From CBDHDJ01 sp965261645 (lineage in GTDB: Bacteria; Pseudomonadota; Alphaproteobacteria; SHVV01): a stretch of 64,000 nucleotides of DNA. The notes under the pieces are model-generated. The model did not search any database, was not told the DNA's origin, and was given only the letters and a program-made list of their open reading frames with translations. The number at the start of each line of letters is the position of its first letter. Within the stretch, counting starts at the first letter, position 1. The stretch lies in contig CBDHDJ010000004.1 in the NCBI GenBank assembly GCA_965261645.1, positions 1,364,001 through 1,428,000 on the forward strand. The letters are read 5' to 3'. Both the position numbers and the translations under genes were made by a program. Below are positions 25,790 to 34,526 of this stretch, piece by piece.

Positions 25790-25969
25790 ATGGCCGACAA
25801 GACGGGACTCCAGACTGAGCTCGACCTGCTCGCCACCCTTGAGCGGCGAGATGTGGTGACGCAGCCGGCACTTGCCAAGCGCCTCTCCATTTCGGTGGGG
25901 ATGGTCAACGCGCTGCTCAAGCGGGCCGCGCGCAAGGGACTGGTGAAGGCCAAGGCCGCGCCCTATAAC
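25790..25969 (+). pseudogene. Winged-helix (EPS-associated MarR-like) regulator, disrupted by an insertion sequence
   Basis: The intact N-terminal part reads LQTELDLLATLERRDVVTQP, ALAKRLSISVGMVNALLKRA and RKGLVKAKAAPY. This is the winged helix of small regulators often found with exopolysaccharide genes; relatives continue PYKRYAYYLTPQGF. Here the frame enters the IS1182-like left end at 25969. The 3' half is not found on the other side of the element, which is IS1595. With the O-antigen ligase and glycosyltransferase remnant it suggests a dismantled polysaccharide locus. Confidence 0.65.
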
Positions 25970-27412
25970 AGCCCGTTGATTAAGTCGGCGCCGTCTGATT
26001 CTCTGGTTCCCTGATTTGCAGGGGGATTTGCCGATGGCGATGGGACGGCAGAAGGATGGTCAGGGGGACCTGATGGTGAGCTGGTCGGAGATGCCGCGCT
26101 CTCCGGGTCATGTGTTTTATGACCGCTTGCAGTCGGTGCTGATCGAGGGCGGCTTCGACGCCTTTGCCGAGGCGAGCTGCCGGCCTTATTACGCGGCCCG
26201 GATGGGCGCGCCCTCGGTGCCGCCCGGGCGCTATTTCCGGATGCACCTGGTGGGCTACTTTGAGGGCATCGACAGCGAGCGCGGTCTGGAGTGGCGCTGC
26301 TCGGACTCGCTTTCGCTGCGGGCGTTCCTGCGACTGGGGAGCCGTGATCGGGTACCGGACCATTCCTGGCTGTCACGGAGCCGCACGCGCCTGCCCCATG
26401 AAGTCCACGCGGCGGTCTTCGACTGGGTTCTGGTGCTGATCGCCGAGGCGGGGCTGATTAAGGGCGAGCGCATCGGCGTCGATGCCTCGACCATGGAGGC
26501 CAACGCGGCGCTGCGGAACATCGTGCGGCGCGACAACGGCGAAGGCTACCGGGAGATGCTGGAGCGCCTGGCCCGGGAAAGCGGCGTCGAGACACCCACG
26601 GCCGAGGACCTGGCGCGTCTGGACCGGAAGCGCAAGGGCAAGAAGCTTTCCAACACGGATTGGGTTTCGAAGAGCGACCCCGAGGCCAAGATCACCAAGA
26701 TGAAGGACGGCACGACGCATCTGGCCTACAAGCCCGAGCACGCGGTGGATCTGGACACCGGCGCGGTGGTGGCGGCCGAGCTGCACCCGGCCGATGAGGG
26801 CGACACCACGACGCTTTCCAAGACCCTGGCGAAGGCCGAGGCAAACCTCGATGCGGTGGATGCGGCACCGACATCGGAGGACCCGGCCGAATGCGTCGCC
26901 GACAAAGGTTATCACTCACGGGCGGTCTTGAGGGCTCTGAACGACAGTCCCTGGAAGACCCGGATCGCGGCGCCCAAGCAGACCGGCTTTTCGCGCTGGC
27001 ACGGTGATGAGGCGGCGCGGCGCGCGGTCACCAATAACCGTGCGCGGCTCAAGTCCGGGGTCGCCCGCGAGGCCTTCAAGCTGCGCGCCGAGATCGTCGA
27101 GCGCTGCTTTGCCCACAACCTCGATCGTGGCGGCATGCGACGAACCTGGCTGCGCGGGCGAGAGAATGTGCACAAGCGATACCTGCTCCACGTCGCCGGC
27201 CACAATCTATCGTTACTGATGCGCCAGCTCATCGGCGCCGGCACCCCGCGGGAGGCCGTGGCGGGCGGATATGGCGGTATTTTCGTTCTGCTCACGCCCA
27301 CCGGGGCCATGCTGGTGGCACGGGGGGGCTCGCAAAGCGGCCAGACGGCTTTCGCCGCCGCATTCCTCATCTGGGAGTGAGAGCCGGAAAAAGCCACTTA
27401 ATCAACGGGCTG
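25969..27412 (+). mobile_element. IS1182-like insertion sequence, copy 1
   Basis: The 1444-bp element has perfect 17-bp terminal repeats (CAGCCCGTTGATTAAGT) at 25969-25985 and 27396-27412. The flanks are ATAA on the left and TTAA on the right, so no exact 4-bp duplication remains, unlike copy 2. The left flank is the regulator gene and the right flank is the 3' end of an IS1595 transposase, consistent with recombination between copies. Confidence 0.9.
26034..27380 (+). CDS. IS1182-like transposase, copy 1
   Basis: This DDE transposase of the IS5/IS1182 type has about 448 residues. The N-terminal DUF772-like region (PPGRYFRMHLVGYFEGIDSE, then DHSWLSRSR) precedes the catalytic core, with Asp in IGVDASTMEANAAL, Asp in CVADKGYHSRAVL and Glu in EIVERCFAHNLDRGGMRR. 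ATG 26034 is preceded by AGGGGG at a spacing of 8. It appears intact. It differs from copy 2 at four or more residues but matches the surviving part of copy 3 at the positions I could compare. Confidence 0.9.
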   Translation: MAMGRQKDGQGDLMVSWSEMPRSPGHVFYDRLQSVLIEGGFDAFAEASCRPYYAARMGAPSVPPGRYFRMHLVGYFEGIDSERGLEWRCSDSLSLRAFLRLGSRDRVPDHSWLSRSRTRLPHEVHAAVFDWVLVLIAEAGLIKGERIGVDASTMEANAALRNIVRRDNGEGYREMLERLARESGVETPTAEDLARLDRKRKGKKLSNTDWVSKSDPEAKITKMKDGTTHLAYKPEHAVDLDTGAVVAAELHPADEGDTTTLSKTLAKAEANLDAVDAAPTSEDPAECVADKGYHSRAVLRALNDSPWKTRIAAPKQTGFSRWHGDEAARRAVTNNRARLKSGVAREAFKLRAEIVERCFAHNLDRGGMRRTWLRGRENVHKRYLLHVAGHNLSLLMRQLIGAGTPREAVAGGYGGIFVLLTPTGAMLVARGGSQSGQTAFAAAFLIWE

Positions 27413-28432
27413 TTAACGCCGATGACCGCTACATGTAGGGTGCCGCCACTCTCCCGAGTAAAGCTCGGCATAGGTTGGAGCAGAGGTGTCGCCCGCGATG
27501 CCGAGCAATGAGCGGAAGGCGTTGAACGGGTAGAACCGCCTGTTGAAGCGGAAGGTGAACTCGTTGAGGTAGGCTTGTAGGTGCTGGTGGCTAACGCCGT
27601 GGTGGATACCGATCAGCCACGTCTTCAGGTTGGCGAAAACCAGATGGATGATCGGCAGGTATTGCTCGGCAACCTCTGGATCACCACACTCGGCAACAGC
27701 GAAGTGCTCATAGCCGCGCTTACCGAGGCCAGCATAGCCGCTCCAATCGTCAGTAACGATCAGCGATCCCGGCGCGACGGTGCTCTCGACGAACCCACAG
27801 AGCGACTCGGCGCTACGGTCGAGCACGACGGCGAGCCGAACGCGTCCGGCATAGCGTCCGTCTTTCCGGTTGTCGAGCTTGGTGCCCGGCTTTCGATGAC
27901 GCACCTCGATGGCACAGGAGACGGGAACCTTGTGGTGAACACCACGGCCTTCCCCACGCGTTCGCCCGCCAACCCAGGTTTCGTCCACCTCAACATGGTT
28001 CTTGGGCTGTCCACCGATCCTGTCTTGGTTGGGCCGCACCATGCCCGAGCGGAGCTTGTGGAGAATTTGAAAGGCCGTCTCGTAGCGCGAAAGACCAAGT
28101 TGCCGCTGAAACTGCACGGCGGACATGCCGGGCGTCTGACTGGCGACCAGATAAGCGGCCCAGAACCAGACGTTCAGCGGAGTGTGGCTACGCTCCATCA
28201 CTGTTCCCACCGTCAGCCCGGTGTTCTGGCGGCACTTGCGGCAGCGCAGGACGCCAGGGCGGTTTTCAAAGTGGAACGGCTCTCCCGCCGTGCCGCAGTG
28301 CGGGCAGGCAAAGCCGTCTCCCCAGCGGGCTTTCTCCAAGTAGGCGGCGCAGGCCGCATCATCGGGGAAAAGTCGCTGGAACTCGGGTAGCGAATGCGGG
28401 AATGGGAGATCGGCGCGGTCGAGAACATCCAT
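27413..28432 (-). CDS. IS1595-family (ISXO2-like) transposase
   Basis: This encodes 339 residues. An N-terminal zinc ribbon (CPHCGTAG ... CRKCRQNTG) is followed by the ISXO2-like catalytic domain: VEVDETWVGGR, LIVTDDWSGYAGL, then KTWLIGIHHGVSHQHLQAYL and NEFTFRFNRR. Length and motifs are complete. The stop codon lies directly against the right end of IS1182-like copy 1, so the left terminal repeat of this element has been lost or is hidden. A 10-bp inverted repeat lies just upstream of the start (28447-28498). Confidence 0.9.
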   Translation of the reverse strand: MDVLDRADLPFPHSLPEFQRLFPDDAACAAYLEKARWGDGFACPHCGTAGEPFHFENRPGVLRCRKCRQNTGLTVGTVMERSHTPLNVWFWAAYLVASQTPGMSAVQFQRQLGLSRYETAFQILHKLRSGMVRPNQDRIGGQPKNHVEVDETWVGGRTRGEGRGVHHKVPVSCAIEVRHRKPGTKLDNRKDGRYAGRVRLAVVLDRSAESLCGFVESTVAPGSLIVTDDWSGYAGLGKRGYEHFAVAECGDPEVAEQYLPIIHLVFANLKTWLIGIHHGVSHQHLQAYLNEFTFRFNRRFYPFNAFRSLLGIAGDTSAPTYAELYSGEWRHPTCSGHRR

Positions 28433-28446
28433 GGCGCGCTCCCCTA

Positions 28447-28498
28447 TATCCGGTTTGCGCCCATTCTAGCCCTAGTGGGTGTGGGTGTAAACCGGATA
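28447..28498. repeat. Inverted repeat upstream of the IS1595 transposase
   Basis: TATCCGGTTT at 28447-28456 is matched by AAACCGGATA at 28489-28498, with a 32-bp loop. It could be the promoter-side terminal structure of the IS1595 element or an operator. No partner copy is visible beyond the other end of the gene. Confidence 0.5.
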
Positions 28499-29098
28499 GG
28501 CAAGCGTTTTTTAATAGGCGGGTGTTGGCCTGAAAGTAATGCTTTGCAGGTTGCAAGGAGTAGCGTTCAATTCCAATTCGGTTGGTTTCCCTCCACACCG
28601 CGGTGACGGACCACGTGAGGGTGTTGGCCGCGTGATCTCGACCATCGAGCCCACGGCCTGAGCGACATGACGCCCGGTGTCATCGCCGCGGCAGGGTTGA
28701 ACCGGCGGGTGCCGGGCTTTCGACGCTTGCCGAACGAGCGTCATCAGATACCGGATTGCACCCCGGCGGGGTCTCTGACGCACCGAGCTCCTTATCCGAA
28801 GTCCCCGATTTGGGTTGTAGGCTCACACTTTCGATCAACACGCAATGGTGCTACCGTATTCGGTGCTTGGGAGAAACCAGCGAGGAAATCCTGGTCCAGA
28901 GCCCTGGTGCGGGACCGCCTCGATGGCCCGGCCGGGTGATAATGGAACGAGGCGGCGCGCCATGAGCGATACGAATTTGGGAGCCGACCAGCCCACAGGC
29001 GCGACGCCGCAAGCAGGCGCGGCAGAGCGCGCAGACGGGCGCGATTTGGGCTGCCTGCGGTGAGGGACCACACTCAACGACGTGCGCGGCGAGCGCAC
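28499..29098. other. Mostly non-coding stretch before cytochrome c, with one possible 33-codon ORF
   Basis: The only plausible coding signal is a 33-codon frame from ATG 28962 to TGA 29063, preceded by GAGG at about 8 nt. Its stop overlaps a GTG that is in frame with the cytochrome gene. It encodes SDTNLGADQPTGATPQAGAA and a short tail, with no known domain; it may be a leader peptide or chance. The rest shows no gene. Confidence 0.35.
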
Positions 29099-29512
29099 AT
29101 GGCCCGAAGTGTGGTGCTCATGGTCGCCGCGGCGCTGTGCCTCGCCCTTACCGGCAGTCCCGCGGCGGCGGGCGATGCCGCGGCGGGCGAAAAAGTTTTC
29201 AAAAAGTGCAAGGCCTGCCACACCATCCAGGAGGGCAAGAACAAGGTGGGGCCGAGCTTGTTCGGCGTGGTCGGCCGCCCGGCCGGCATCGTCGCCAAGT
29301 TCAGGTATTCCTCCTCCGTCAAGGCGGCGGCCGAGAAGGGGCTGGTGTGGACGGCCGAGAACATCATCGCCTATCTCGAGAACCCGAAGGAGTTCCTCAA
29401 GGACTATCTCGGCGCGAAGAAGGTCAAGAACAAGATGCTCTTCAAGCTAAAGAGCCTGCCGCAACGCCAGGATGTGGCCGCCTATCTCGAGCAGGTTGCA
29501 AAGACGAACTAG
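29099..29512 (+). CDS. Periplasmic class I cytochrome c
   Basis: This is a 137-residue precursor. A signal peptide (SVVLMVAAALCLALTGSPAA) with likely cleavage near AAG-DAAAG precedes a mature domain. The haem-binding CKACH follows KVFKKC, then HTIQEG and VGPSLFGVVGR as in mitochondrial-type cytochrome c, with an axial Met probably in KNKMLFKL. It should carry electrons in the periplasm. ATG 29099 is chosen; GTG 29060 would add an Arg-rich extension overlapping the upstream short ORF. It is a normal-looking core-type gene isolated between IS elements, which may mark a surviving backbone segment. Confidence 0.85.
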   Translation: MARSVVLMVAAALCLALTGSPAAAGDAAAGEKVFKKCKACHTIQEGKNKVGPSLFGVVGRPAGIVAKFRYSSSVKAAAEKGLVWTAENIIAYLENPKEFLKDYLGAKKVKNKMLFKLKSLPQRQDVAAYLEQVAKTN

Positions 29513-29820
29513 GCCCGCGTCACGCGGCGGCCGTCCGCAGGGAGCGGCTCAGCGCACCACCAGCACCGAGACGTTCGCATAGCGCGTGACGCGATGCGTT
29601 CATTTCATGCCAGAACTGCAGCGTCGCGCAGGGCGCCGTCAATCGGCTCCACCAAGACCCGCTTTGGCGAAGTTGTTTGTGTCGTCCATGGAATTTTTGG
29701 CGCCATAGTCGTTTTGAAGCTGTTGCGGCGAGGGGATGTCAAGTCATGGGCGTCGGCAGAAACCGCCGCGGCATTTCCACGAACTTTCAGTCGTCAAGCG
29801 ACCGAACCAGCACCCATACG
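29513..29820. other. Intergenic stretch with a tiny universal-stress-protein-like tail
   Basis: On the minus strand about 29547-29591 reads RVTRYANVSVLVVR and a stop, matching the usual C-terminal strand of universal stress proteins (S.TRY....SVLVVR). The frame is closed by a stop just upstream, so at most a remnant survives. Nothing else is recognisable before the left end of IS21 copy 2. Confidence 0.35.
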
Positions 29821-29934
29821 TGAGAGCGGCGGTGACAAATTAGTCCACGGAAGCGGCGGGATTTCCCAGCCGCGGGCGGAGTAAAACTCTGCCACCTGTA
29901 GCCTTCGATCTTTTTTGAGATGGAAGGCGGGAGG

Positions 29935-31434
29935 ATGTACACCGTGGACCTATATCTGCGCGTTCGGCTGGCCTGCCATGTTGATGGTCTGAGCCAGCGA
30001 GAGGCGGCAAGTCGGTTTGGCATTGCGCGCGAGACGGTGAGGAAGATGCTGCGGCATTCGGAACCGCCGGGATATCGGCGACGCCAGCCACCGAAACGCC
30101 CGAAACTGGCCCCCTTCACGGATATCATCGACCGTATTCTGGAGGAGGACCGAACGGTTCACCGTGAGCAGCACCACACGGCGAAGCGTATATTCGAGCG
30201 CCTTCGCGACGAACATGGCTTCACGGGCAAAGAGACCATCGTGAAGGATTACGTTCGGGAACGGCGCCTTCGTCGGCGTGAGATGTTTGTGCCGTTGTCA
30301 CATCCTCCGGGCCATGCTCAAGCGGACTTTGGCGAGGCGGATGCGATCATCGCCGGCGTCAAGTATCGGGCGCATTTTTTCGTCATGACACTTCCCCACA
30401 GCGATGCCTGCTTCGTTGCGGCCTACCCGGCGGCGACGACGGAGGCCTGGCTGGACGGGCACAACAGAGCCTTTGTTTTTTTCGGCGGCGTTCCCCAATC
30501 GATTCTTTACGACAACGACAAGTGTCTGGTGTCGCGCATCTTGTCAGATGGCACGCGGCAACGAACGCGGCCGTTCAGCGGGCTGCAGTCCCATTACCTC
30601 TTCGAGGACCGCTACGGCCGTCCCGGCAAGGGTAACGACAAAGGCAATGTGGAGGGGGTGGTCGGCTATGCCCGGCGGAACTTCATGACGCCGCTTCCCC
30701 GGTTCGCGAGCTGGGACGCCTTCAATGGCCACCTGGAAGAGCAATGCCGCAACCGGCAAGGCAACGTCCTGCGCGGCCACCGCGAGAGCATCGGCGAACG
30801 GTTTGTGCGTGACCGCGAAGCGTTGAAGAGGCCACTGCCGGCACCGTTCGACTCGTGCGACAAGCAGGGCACGCGGGTCAACTCGCTGTCCCTGGTGCGC
30901 TACCGGACGAATGACTATTCCGTGCCCGTCGCCTACGGCCATCAGGAAGTCTGGATCCGTGGCTATGTCCACGAGGTGGTTATCGGTTGCGGCGCCGGGA
31001 TCATTGCCCGACACCCCCGTTCCTACGACCGGGAAGATATGGTCTTCGATCCGATCCACTACCTGCCTTTGCTGGAGCACAAGATCGGCGCCCTGGATCA
31101 GGCCGCGCCGCTAGCCGGATGGGAACTGCCTGATGCCTTCCCAACCCTGCGCCGTCTCCTGGAGGCGCGCATGGGCAAGGCCGGCAAGCGGGAATACGTC
31201 CAGGTCCTTCGGCTTCTGGAGACCTTCGATCTCGAGGTGCTTCACGGCGCGGTGAAGGACGCCCTGCGCCTGGGTGCGATCGGCTACGACGCCGTCAAAC
31301 ACCTTGTGCTGTGCCGTATCGAGCGACGCCCGCCCAAACTCGACCTGGATATCTATCCCTACCTGCCTCGGGCCAACGTGGCGACCACGGCCGCCGCCAG
31401 TTATATGAGCTTGTTGGGTGGAGGCGCGTCATGA
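29935..31434 (+). CDS. istA: IS21 transposase IstA (copy 2)
   Basis: It has the same length and architecture as copy 1: HTH, rve core with HAQADFGEAD, YDNDKCLV and KGNVEGVV, and a C-terminal beta domain. All catalytic residues are present. It carries Glu in VHREQHH and Ser in PFDSCDK where copy 1 has Lys and Ala. The start is placed at the ATG following GGCGGGAGG. Confidence 0.95.
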   Translation: MYTVDLYLRVRLACHVDGLSQREAASRFGIARETVRKMLRHSEPPGYRRRQPPKRPKLAPFTDIIDRILEEDRTVHREQHHTAKRIFERLRDEHGFTGKETIVKDYVRERRLRRREMFVPLSHPPGHAQADFGEADAIIAGVKYRAHFFVMTLPHSDACFVAAYPAATTEAWLDGHNRAFVFFGGVPQSILYDNDKCLVSRILSDGTRQRTRPFSGLQSHYLFEDRYGRPGKGNDKGNVEGVVGYARRNFMTPLPRFASWDAFNGHLEEQCRNRQGNVLRGHRESIGERFVRDREALKRPLPAPFDSCDKQGTRVNSLSLVRYRTNDYSVPVAYGHQEVWIRGYVHEVVIGCGAGIIARHPRSYDREDMVFDPIHYLPLLEHKIGALDQAAPLAGWELPDAFPTLRRLLEARMGKAGKREYVQVLRLLETFDLEVLHGAVKDALRLGAIGYDAVKHLVLCRIERRPPKLDLDIYPYLPRANVATTAAASYMSLLGGGAS

Positions 31435-32201
31435 CCGATACGCCGCAAGTGTTGCTGGCCCATCACCTCAAGACCCTGAAACTGCCGACGTTCCTGCGCG
31501 AATACGACAAGCTGGCCCGCCAATGCGCCACCGAGGGCGCCGACCATGTGCGGTATCTTGTCCGTCTGACCGAGTTGGAACTGATCGACCGTGAGCGCCG
31601 CATGGTCGAGCGGCGGATCAGACAGGCCAGGTTCCCCGCCGTCAAAAGCCTCGACAGCTTCGACTTCAAGGCCATCGCATCGCTCAACAAGATGCTGGTT
31701 CTGGAGTTGGCGCGATGCGAATACGTCGAGCGTCGTGAGAATATCATCGCGCTCGGCAACAGCGGAACCGGCAAGACCCATATCGCCCTCGGTCTCGGTC
31801 TGGCGGCCTGCCAAAAGGGGCTCTCCGTCGGCTTCCTCACGGCCGCTGCCCTGGTTCATGAACTGATGGAGGCCAGGGATGAAAAACGCCTGTTGCGCCT
31901 GCAGAAGCAACTGGCAAAGTATCACCTTCTGATCATCGACGAACTCGGCTTCGTGCCGCTCTCGAAGACCGGCGCCGAGCTGCTGTTCGAAGTCTTCAGC
32001 CAGCGCTACGAGCGGGGCTCGATCCTGGTGACCTCCAACTTGCCGTTCGATGAGTGGACGGAGATATTCGGCTCGGAACGCCTGACCGGGGCTTTGCTGG
32101 ACCGCCTCACCCACCATGTCCATATCCTGGAAATGAACGGCGAGAGCTATCGTCTCAACCAAAGCCAAAAACGGCGGAAATTCCCCAAAATACCTGCTTA
32201 A
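31431..32201 (+). CDS. istB: IS21 helper ATPase IstB (copy 2)
   Basis: The predicted protein is identical to that of copy 1 as far as I can compare, with Walker A GNSGTGKTHIA and Walker B LLIIDELGF. Its ATG overlaps the istA stop. The gene is intact, so the two elements could still mobilise one another. Confidence 0.95.
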   Translation: MTDTPQVLLAHHLKTLKLPTFLREYDKLARQCATEGADHVRYLVRLTELELIDRERRMVERRIRQARFPAVKSLDSFDFKAIASLNKMLVLELARCEYVERRENIIALGNSGTGKTHIALGLGLAACQKGLSVGFLTAAALVHELMEARDEKRLLRLQKQLAKYHLLIIDELGFVPLSKTGAELLFEVFSQRYERGSILVTSNLPFDEWTEIFGSERLTGALLDRLTHHVHILEMNGESYRLNQSQKRRKFPKIPA

Positions 32202-32401
32202 CCGCCGGTGCAATGGTTGACCCGGTGGGTCCACAGGAACCTCCCACGCTGCTTCGCTCCGCGTAACGCAAGCGCTACACGAAGCAGCGCGGGTCCCTCC
32301 TATGGACTACCGGGACAACCCCCCAACACCGCGTACCGCATAACGTTAAGTGGACTAGTTTTACTCCGCCCGGGTGGACTAATTTTGCTCCGCCGTTGAC
32401 A

Positions 32402-33078
32402 CTTCTTGCCCTTGCGCTTCCGGTCCAGACGCGCCAGGTCCTCGGCCGTGGGTGTCTCGACCCCGCTTTCCCGGGCCAGGCGCTCCAGCATCTCCCGGTA
32501 GCCTTCGCCGTTGTCGCGCCGCACGATGTTCCGCAGCGCCGCGTTGGCCTCCATGGTCGAGGCATCGACGCCGATGCGCTCGCCCTTGATCAGCCCCGCC
32601 TCGGCGATCAGCACCAGAACCCAGTCGAAGACCGCCGCGTGGACTTCATGGGGCAGGCGCGTGCGGCTCCGTGACAGCCAGGAATGGTCCGGTACCCGAT
32701 CACGGCTCCCCAGTCGCAGGAACGCCCGCAGCGAAAGCGAGTCCGAGCAGCGCCACTCCAGACCGCGCTCGCTGTCGATGCCCTCAAAGTAGCCCACCAG
32801 GTGCATCCGGAAATAGCGCCCGGGCGGCACCGAGGGCGCGCCCATCCGGGCCGCGTAATAAGGCCGGCAGCTCGCCTCGGCAAAGGCGTCGAAGCCGCCC
32901 TCGATCAGCACCGACTGCAAGCGGTCATAAAACACATGACCCGGAGAGCGCGGCATCTCCGACCAGCTCACCATCAGGTCCCCCTGACCATCCTTCTGCC
33001 GTCCCATCGCCATCGGCAAATCCCCCTGCAAATCAGGGAACCAGAGAATCAGACGGCGCCGACTTAATCAACGGGCTG
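32402..33078 (-). pseudogene. IS1182-like insertion sequence, copy 3, truncated by IS21
   Basis: This is the right-hand part of a minus-oriented IS1182-like element. It includes its terminal repeat at 33062-33078 and the transposase start (ATG 33013), but is broken after about 204 codons (RKRKGKK) by the right end of IS21 copy 2. The retained protein matches copy 1 (YYAARMG, EDLARLD) rather than neighbouring copy 2 (YYAVRMG, EDLAPLD). Confidence 0.88.
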
Positions 33079-33082
33079 CTAA

Positions 33083-34526
33083 CAGCCCGTTGATTAAGTG
33101 GCTTTTTCCGGCTCTCACTCCCAGATGAGGAATGCGGCGGCGAAAGCCGTCTGGCCGCTTTGCGAGCCCCCCCGTGCCACCAGCATGGCCCCGGTGGGCG
33201 TGAGCAGAACGAAAATACCGCCATATCCGCCCGCCACGGCCTCCCGCGGGGTGCCGGCGCCGATGAGCTGGCGCATCAGTAACGATAGATTGTGGCCGGC
33301 GACGTGGAGCAGGTATCGCTTGTGCACATTCTCTCGCCCGCGCAGCCAGGTTCGTCGCATGCCGCCACGATCGAGGTTGTGGGCAAAGCAGCGCTCGACG
33401 ATCTCGGCGCGCAGCTTGAAGGCCTCGCGGGCGACCCCGGACTTGAGCCGCGCACGGTTATTGGTGACCGCGCGCCGCGCCGCCTCATCACCGTGCCAGC
33501 GCGAAAAGCCGGTCTGCTTGGGCGCCGCGATCCTGGTCTTCCAGGGACTGTCGTTCAGAGCCCTCAAGACCGCCCGTGAGTGATAACCTTTGTCGGCGAC
33601 GCATTCGGCCGGGTCCTCCGATGTCGGTGCCGCATCCACCGCCTCGAGGTTTGCCTCGGCCTTCGCCAGGGTCTTGGAAAGCGTCGTGGTGTCGCCCTCA
33701 TCGGCCGGGTGCAGCTCGGCCGCCACCACCGCGCCGGTGTCCAGATCCACCGCGTGCTCGGGCTTGTAGGCCAGATGCGTCGTGCCGTCCTTCATCTTGG
33801 CGATCTTGGCCTCGGGGTCGCTCTTCGAAACCCAATCCGTGTTGGAAAGCTTCTTGCCCTTGCGCTTCCGGTCCAGAGGCGCCAGGTCCTCGGCCGTGGG
33901 TGTCTCGACGCCGCTTTCCCGGGCCAGGCGCTCCAGCATCTCCCGGTAGCCTTCGCCGTTGTCGCGCCGCACGATGTTCCGCAGCGCCGCGTTGGCCTCC
34001 ATGGTCGAGGCATCGACGCCGATGCGCTCGCCCTTGATCAGCCCCGCCTCGGCGATCAGCACCAGAACCCAGTCGAAGACCGCCGCGTGGACTTCATGGG
34101 GCAGGCGCGTGCGGCTCCGTGACAGCCAGGAATGGTCCGGTACCCGATCACGGCTCCCCAGTCGCAGGAACGCCCGCAGCGAAAGCGAGTCCGAGCAGCG
34201 CCACTCCAGACCGCGCTCGCTGTCGATGCCCTCAAAGTAGCCCACCAGGTGCATCCGGAAATAGCGCCCGGGCGGCACCGAGGGCGCGCCCATCCGGACC
34301 GCGTAATAAGGCCGGCAGCTCGCCTCGGCAAAGGCGTCGAAGCCGCCCTCGATCAGCACCGACTGCAAGCGGTCATAAAACACATGACCCGGAGAGCGCG
34401 GCATCTCCGACCAGCTCACCATCAGGTCCCCCTGACCATCCTTCTGCCGTCCCATCGCCATCGGCAAATCCCCCTGCAAATCAGGGAACCAGAGAATCAG
34501 ACGGCGCCGACTTAATCAACGGGCTG
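33083..34526 (-). mobile_element. IS1182-like insertion sequence, copy 2
   Basis: This complete 1444-bp element has 17-bp perfect terminal repeats at 33083-33099 and 34510-34526. It is flanked by an exact 4-bp direct repeat CTAA (33079-33082 and 34527-34530), which defines its target duplication. Its left CTAA directly abuts the right end of copy 3, so two copies meet at the same target tetranucleotide. Confidence 0.92.
33115..34461 (-). CDS. IS1182-like transposase, copy 2
   Basis: It is the same protein as at 26034-27380, with substitutions including Ala to Val in YYAVRMG, Arg to Pro in EDLAPLDRK, Thr to Ala in AKIAKMK and Asp to Glu in NLEAVDA. The catalytic Asp, Asp and Glu segments (GVDASTMEA, ADKGYHS, VERCFAHN) are retained. 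It looks intact. Confidence 0.9.
   Translation of the reverse strand: MAMGRQKDGQGDLMVSWSEMPRSPGHVFYDRLQSVLIEGGFDAFAEASCRPYYAVRMGAPSVPPGRYFRMHLVGYFEGIDSERGLEWRCSDSLSLRAFLRLGSRDRVPDHSWLSRSRTRLPHEVHAAVFDWVLVLIAEAGLIKGERIGVDASTMEANAALRNIVRRDNGEGYREMLERLARESGVETPTAEDLAPLDRKRKGKKLSNTDWVSKSDPEAKIAKMKDGTTHLAYKPEHAVDLDTGAVVAAELHPADEGDTTTLSKTLAKAEANLEAVDAAPTSEDPAECVADKGYHSRAVLRALNDSPWKTRIAAPKQTGFSRWHGDEAARRAVTNNRARLKSGVAREAFKLRAEIVERCFAHNLDRGGMRRTWLRGRENVHKRYLLHVAGHNLSLLMRQLIGAGTPREAVAGGYGGIFVLLTPTGAMLVARGGSQSGQTAFAAAFLIWE

Larger units (their letters stand above)
29821..32401 (+). mobile_element. IS21-family element, copy 2
   Basis: This 2581-bp element is in the same orientation as copy 1 and differs from it at only a handful of positions: A/G in the left repeat, T/C in the leader, and a few istA bases. 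The right end is inserted inside an IS1182-like transposase (copy 3). The left flank is unrelated intergenic DNA, so the left half of that IS1182 copy has been deleted or moved. No target duplication is seen. Confidence 0.9.

Noticed and set aside
20338..32401. The two IS21 copies as ends of a composite transposon
   Set aside because: No shared target duplication flanks the pair, each copy's outer flank is unrelated debris, and the interior is a mixture of independent insertions rather than a coherent cargo.
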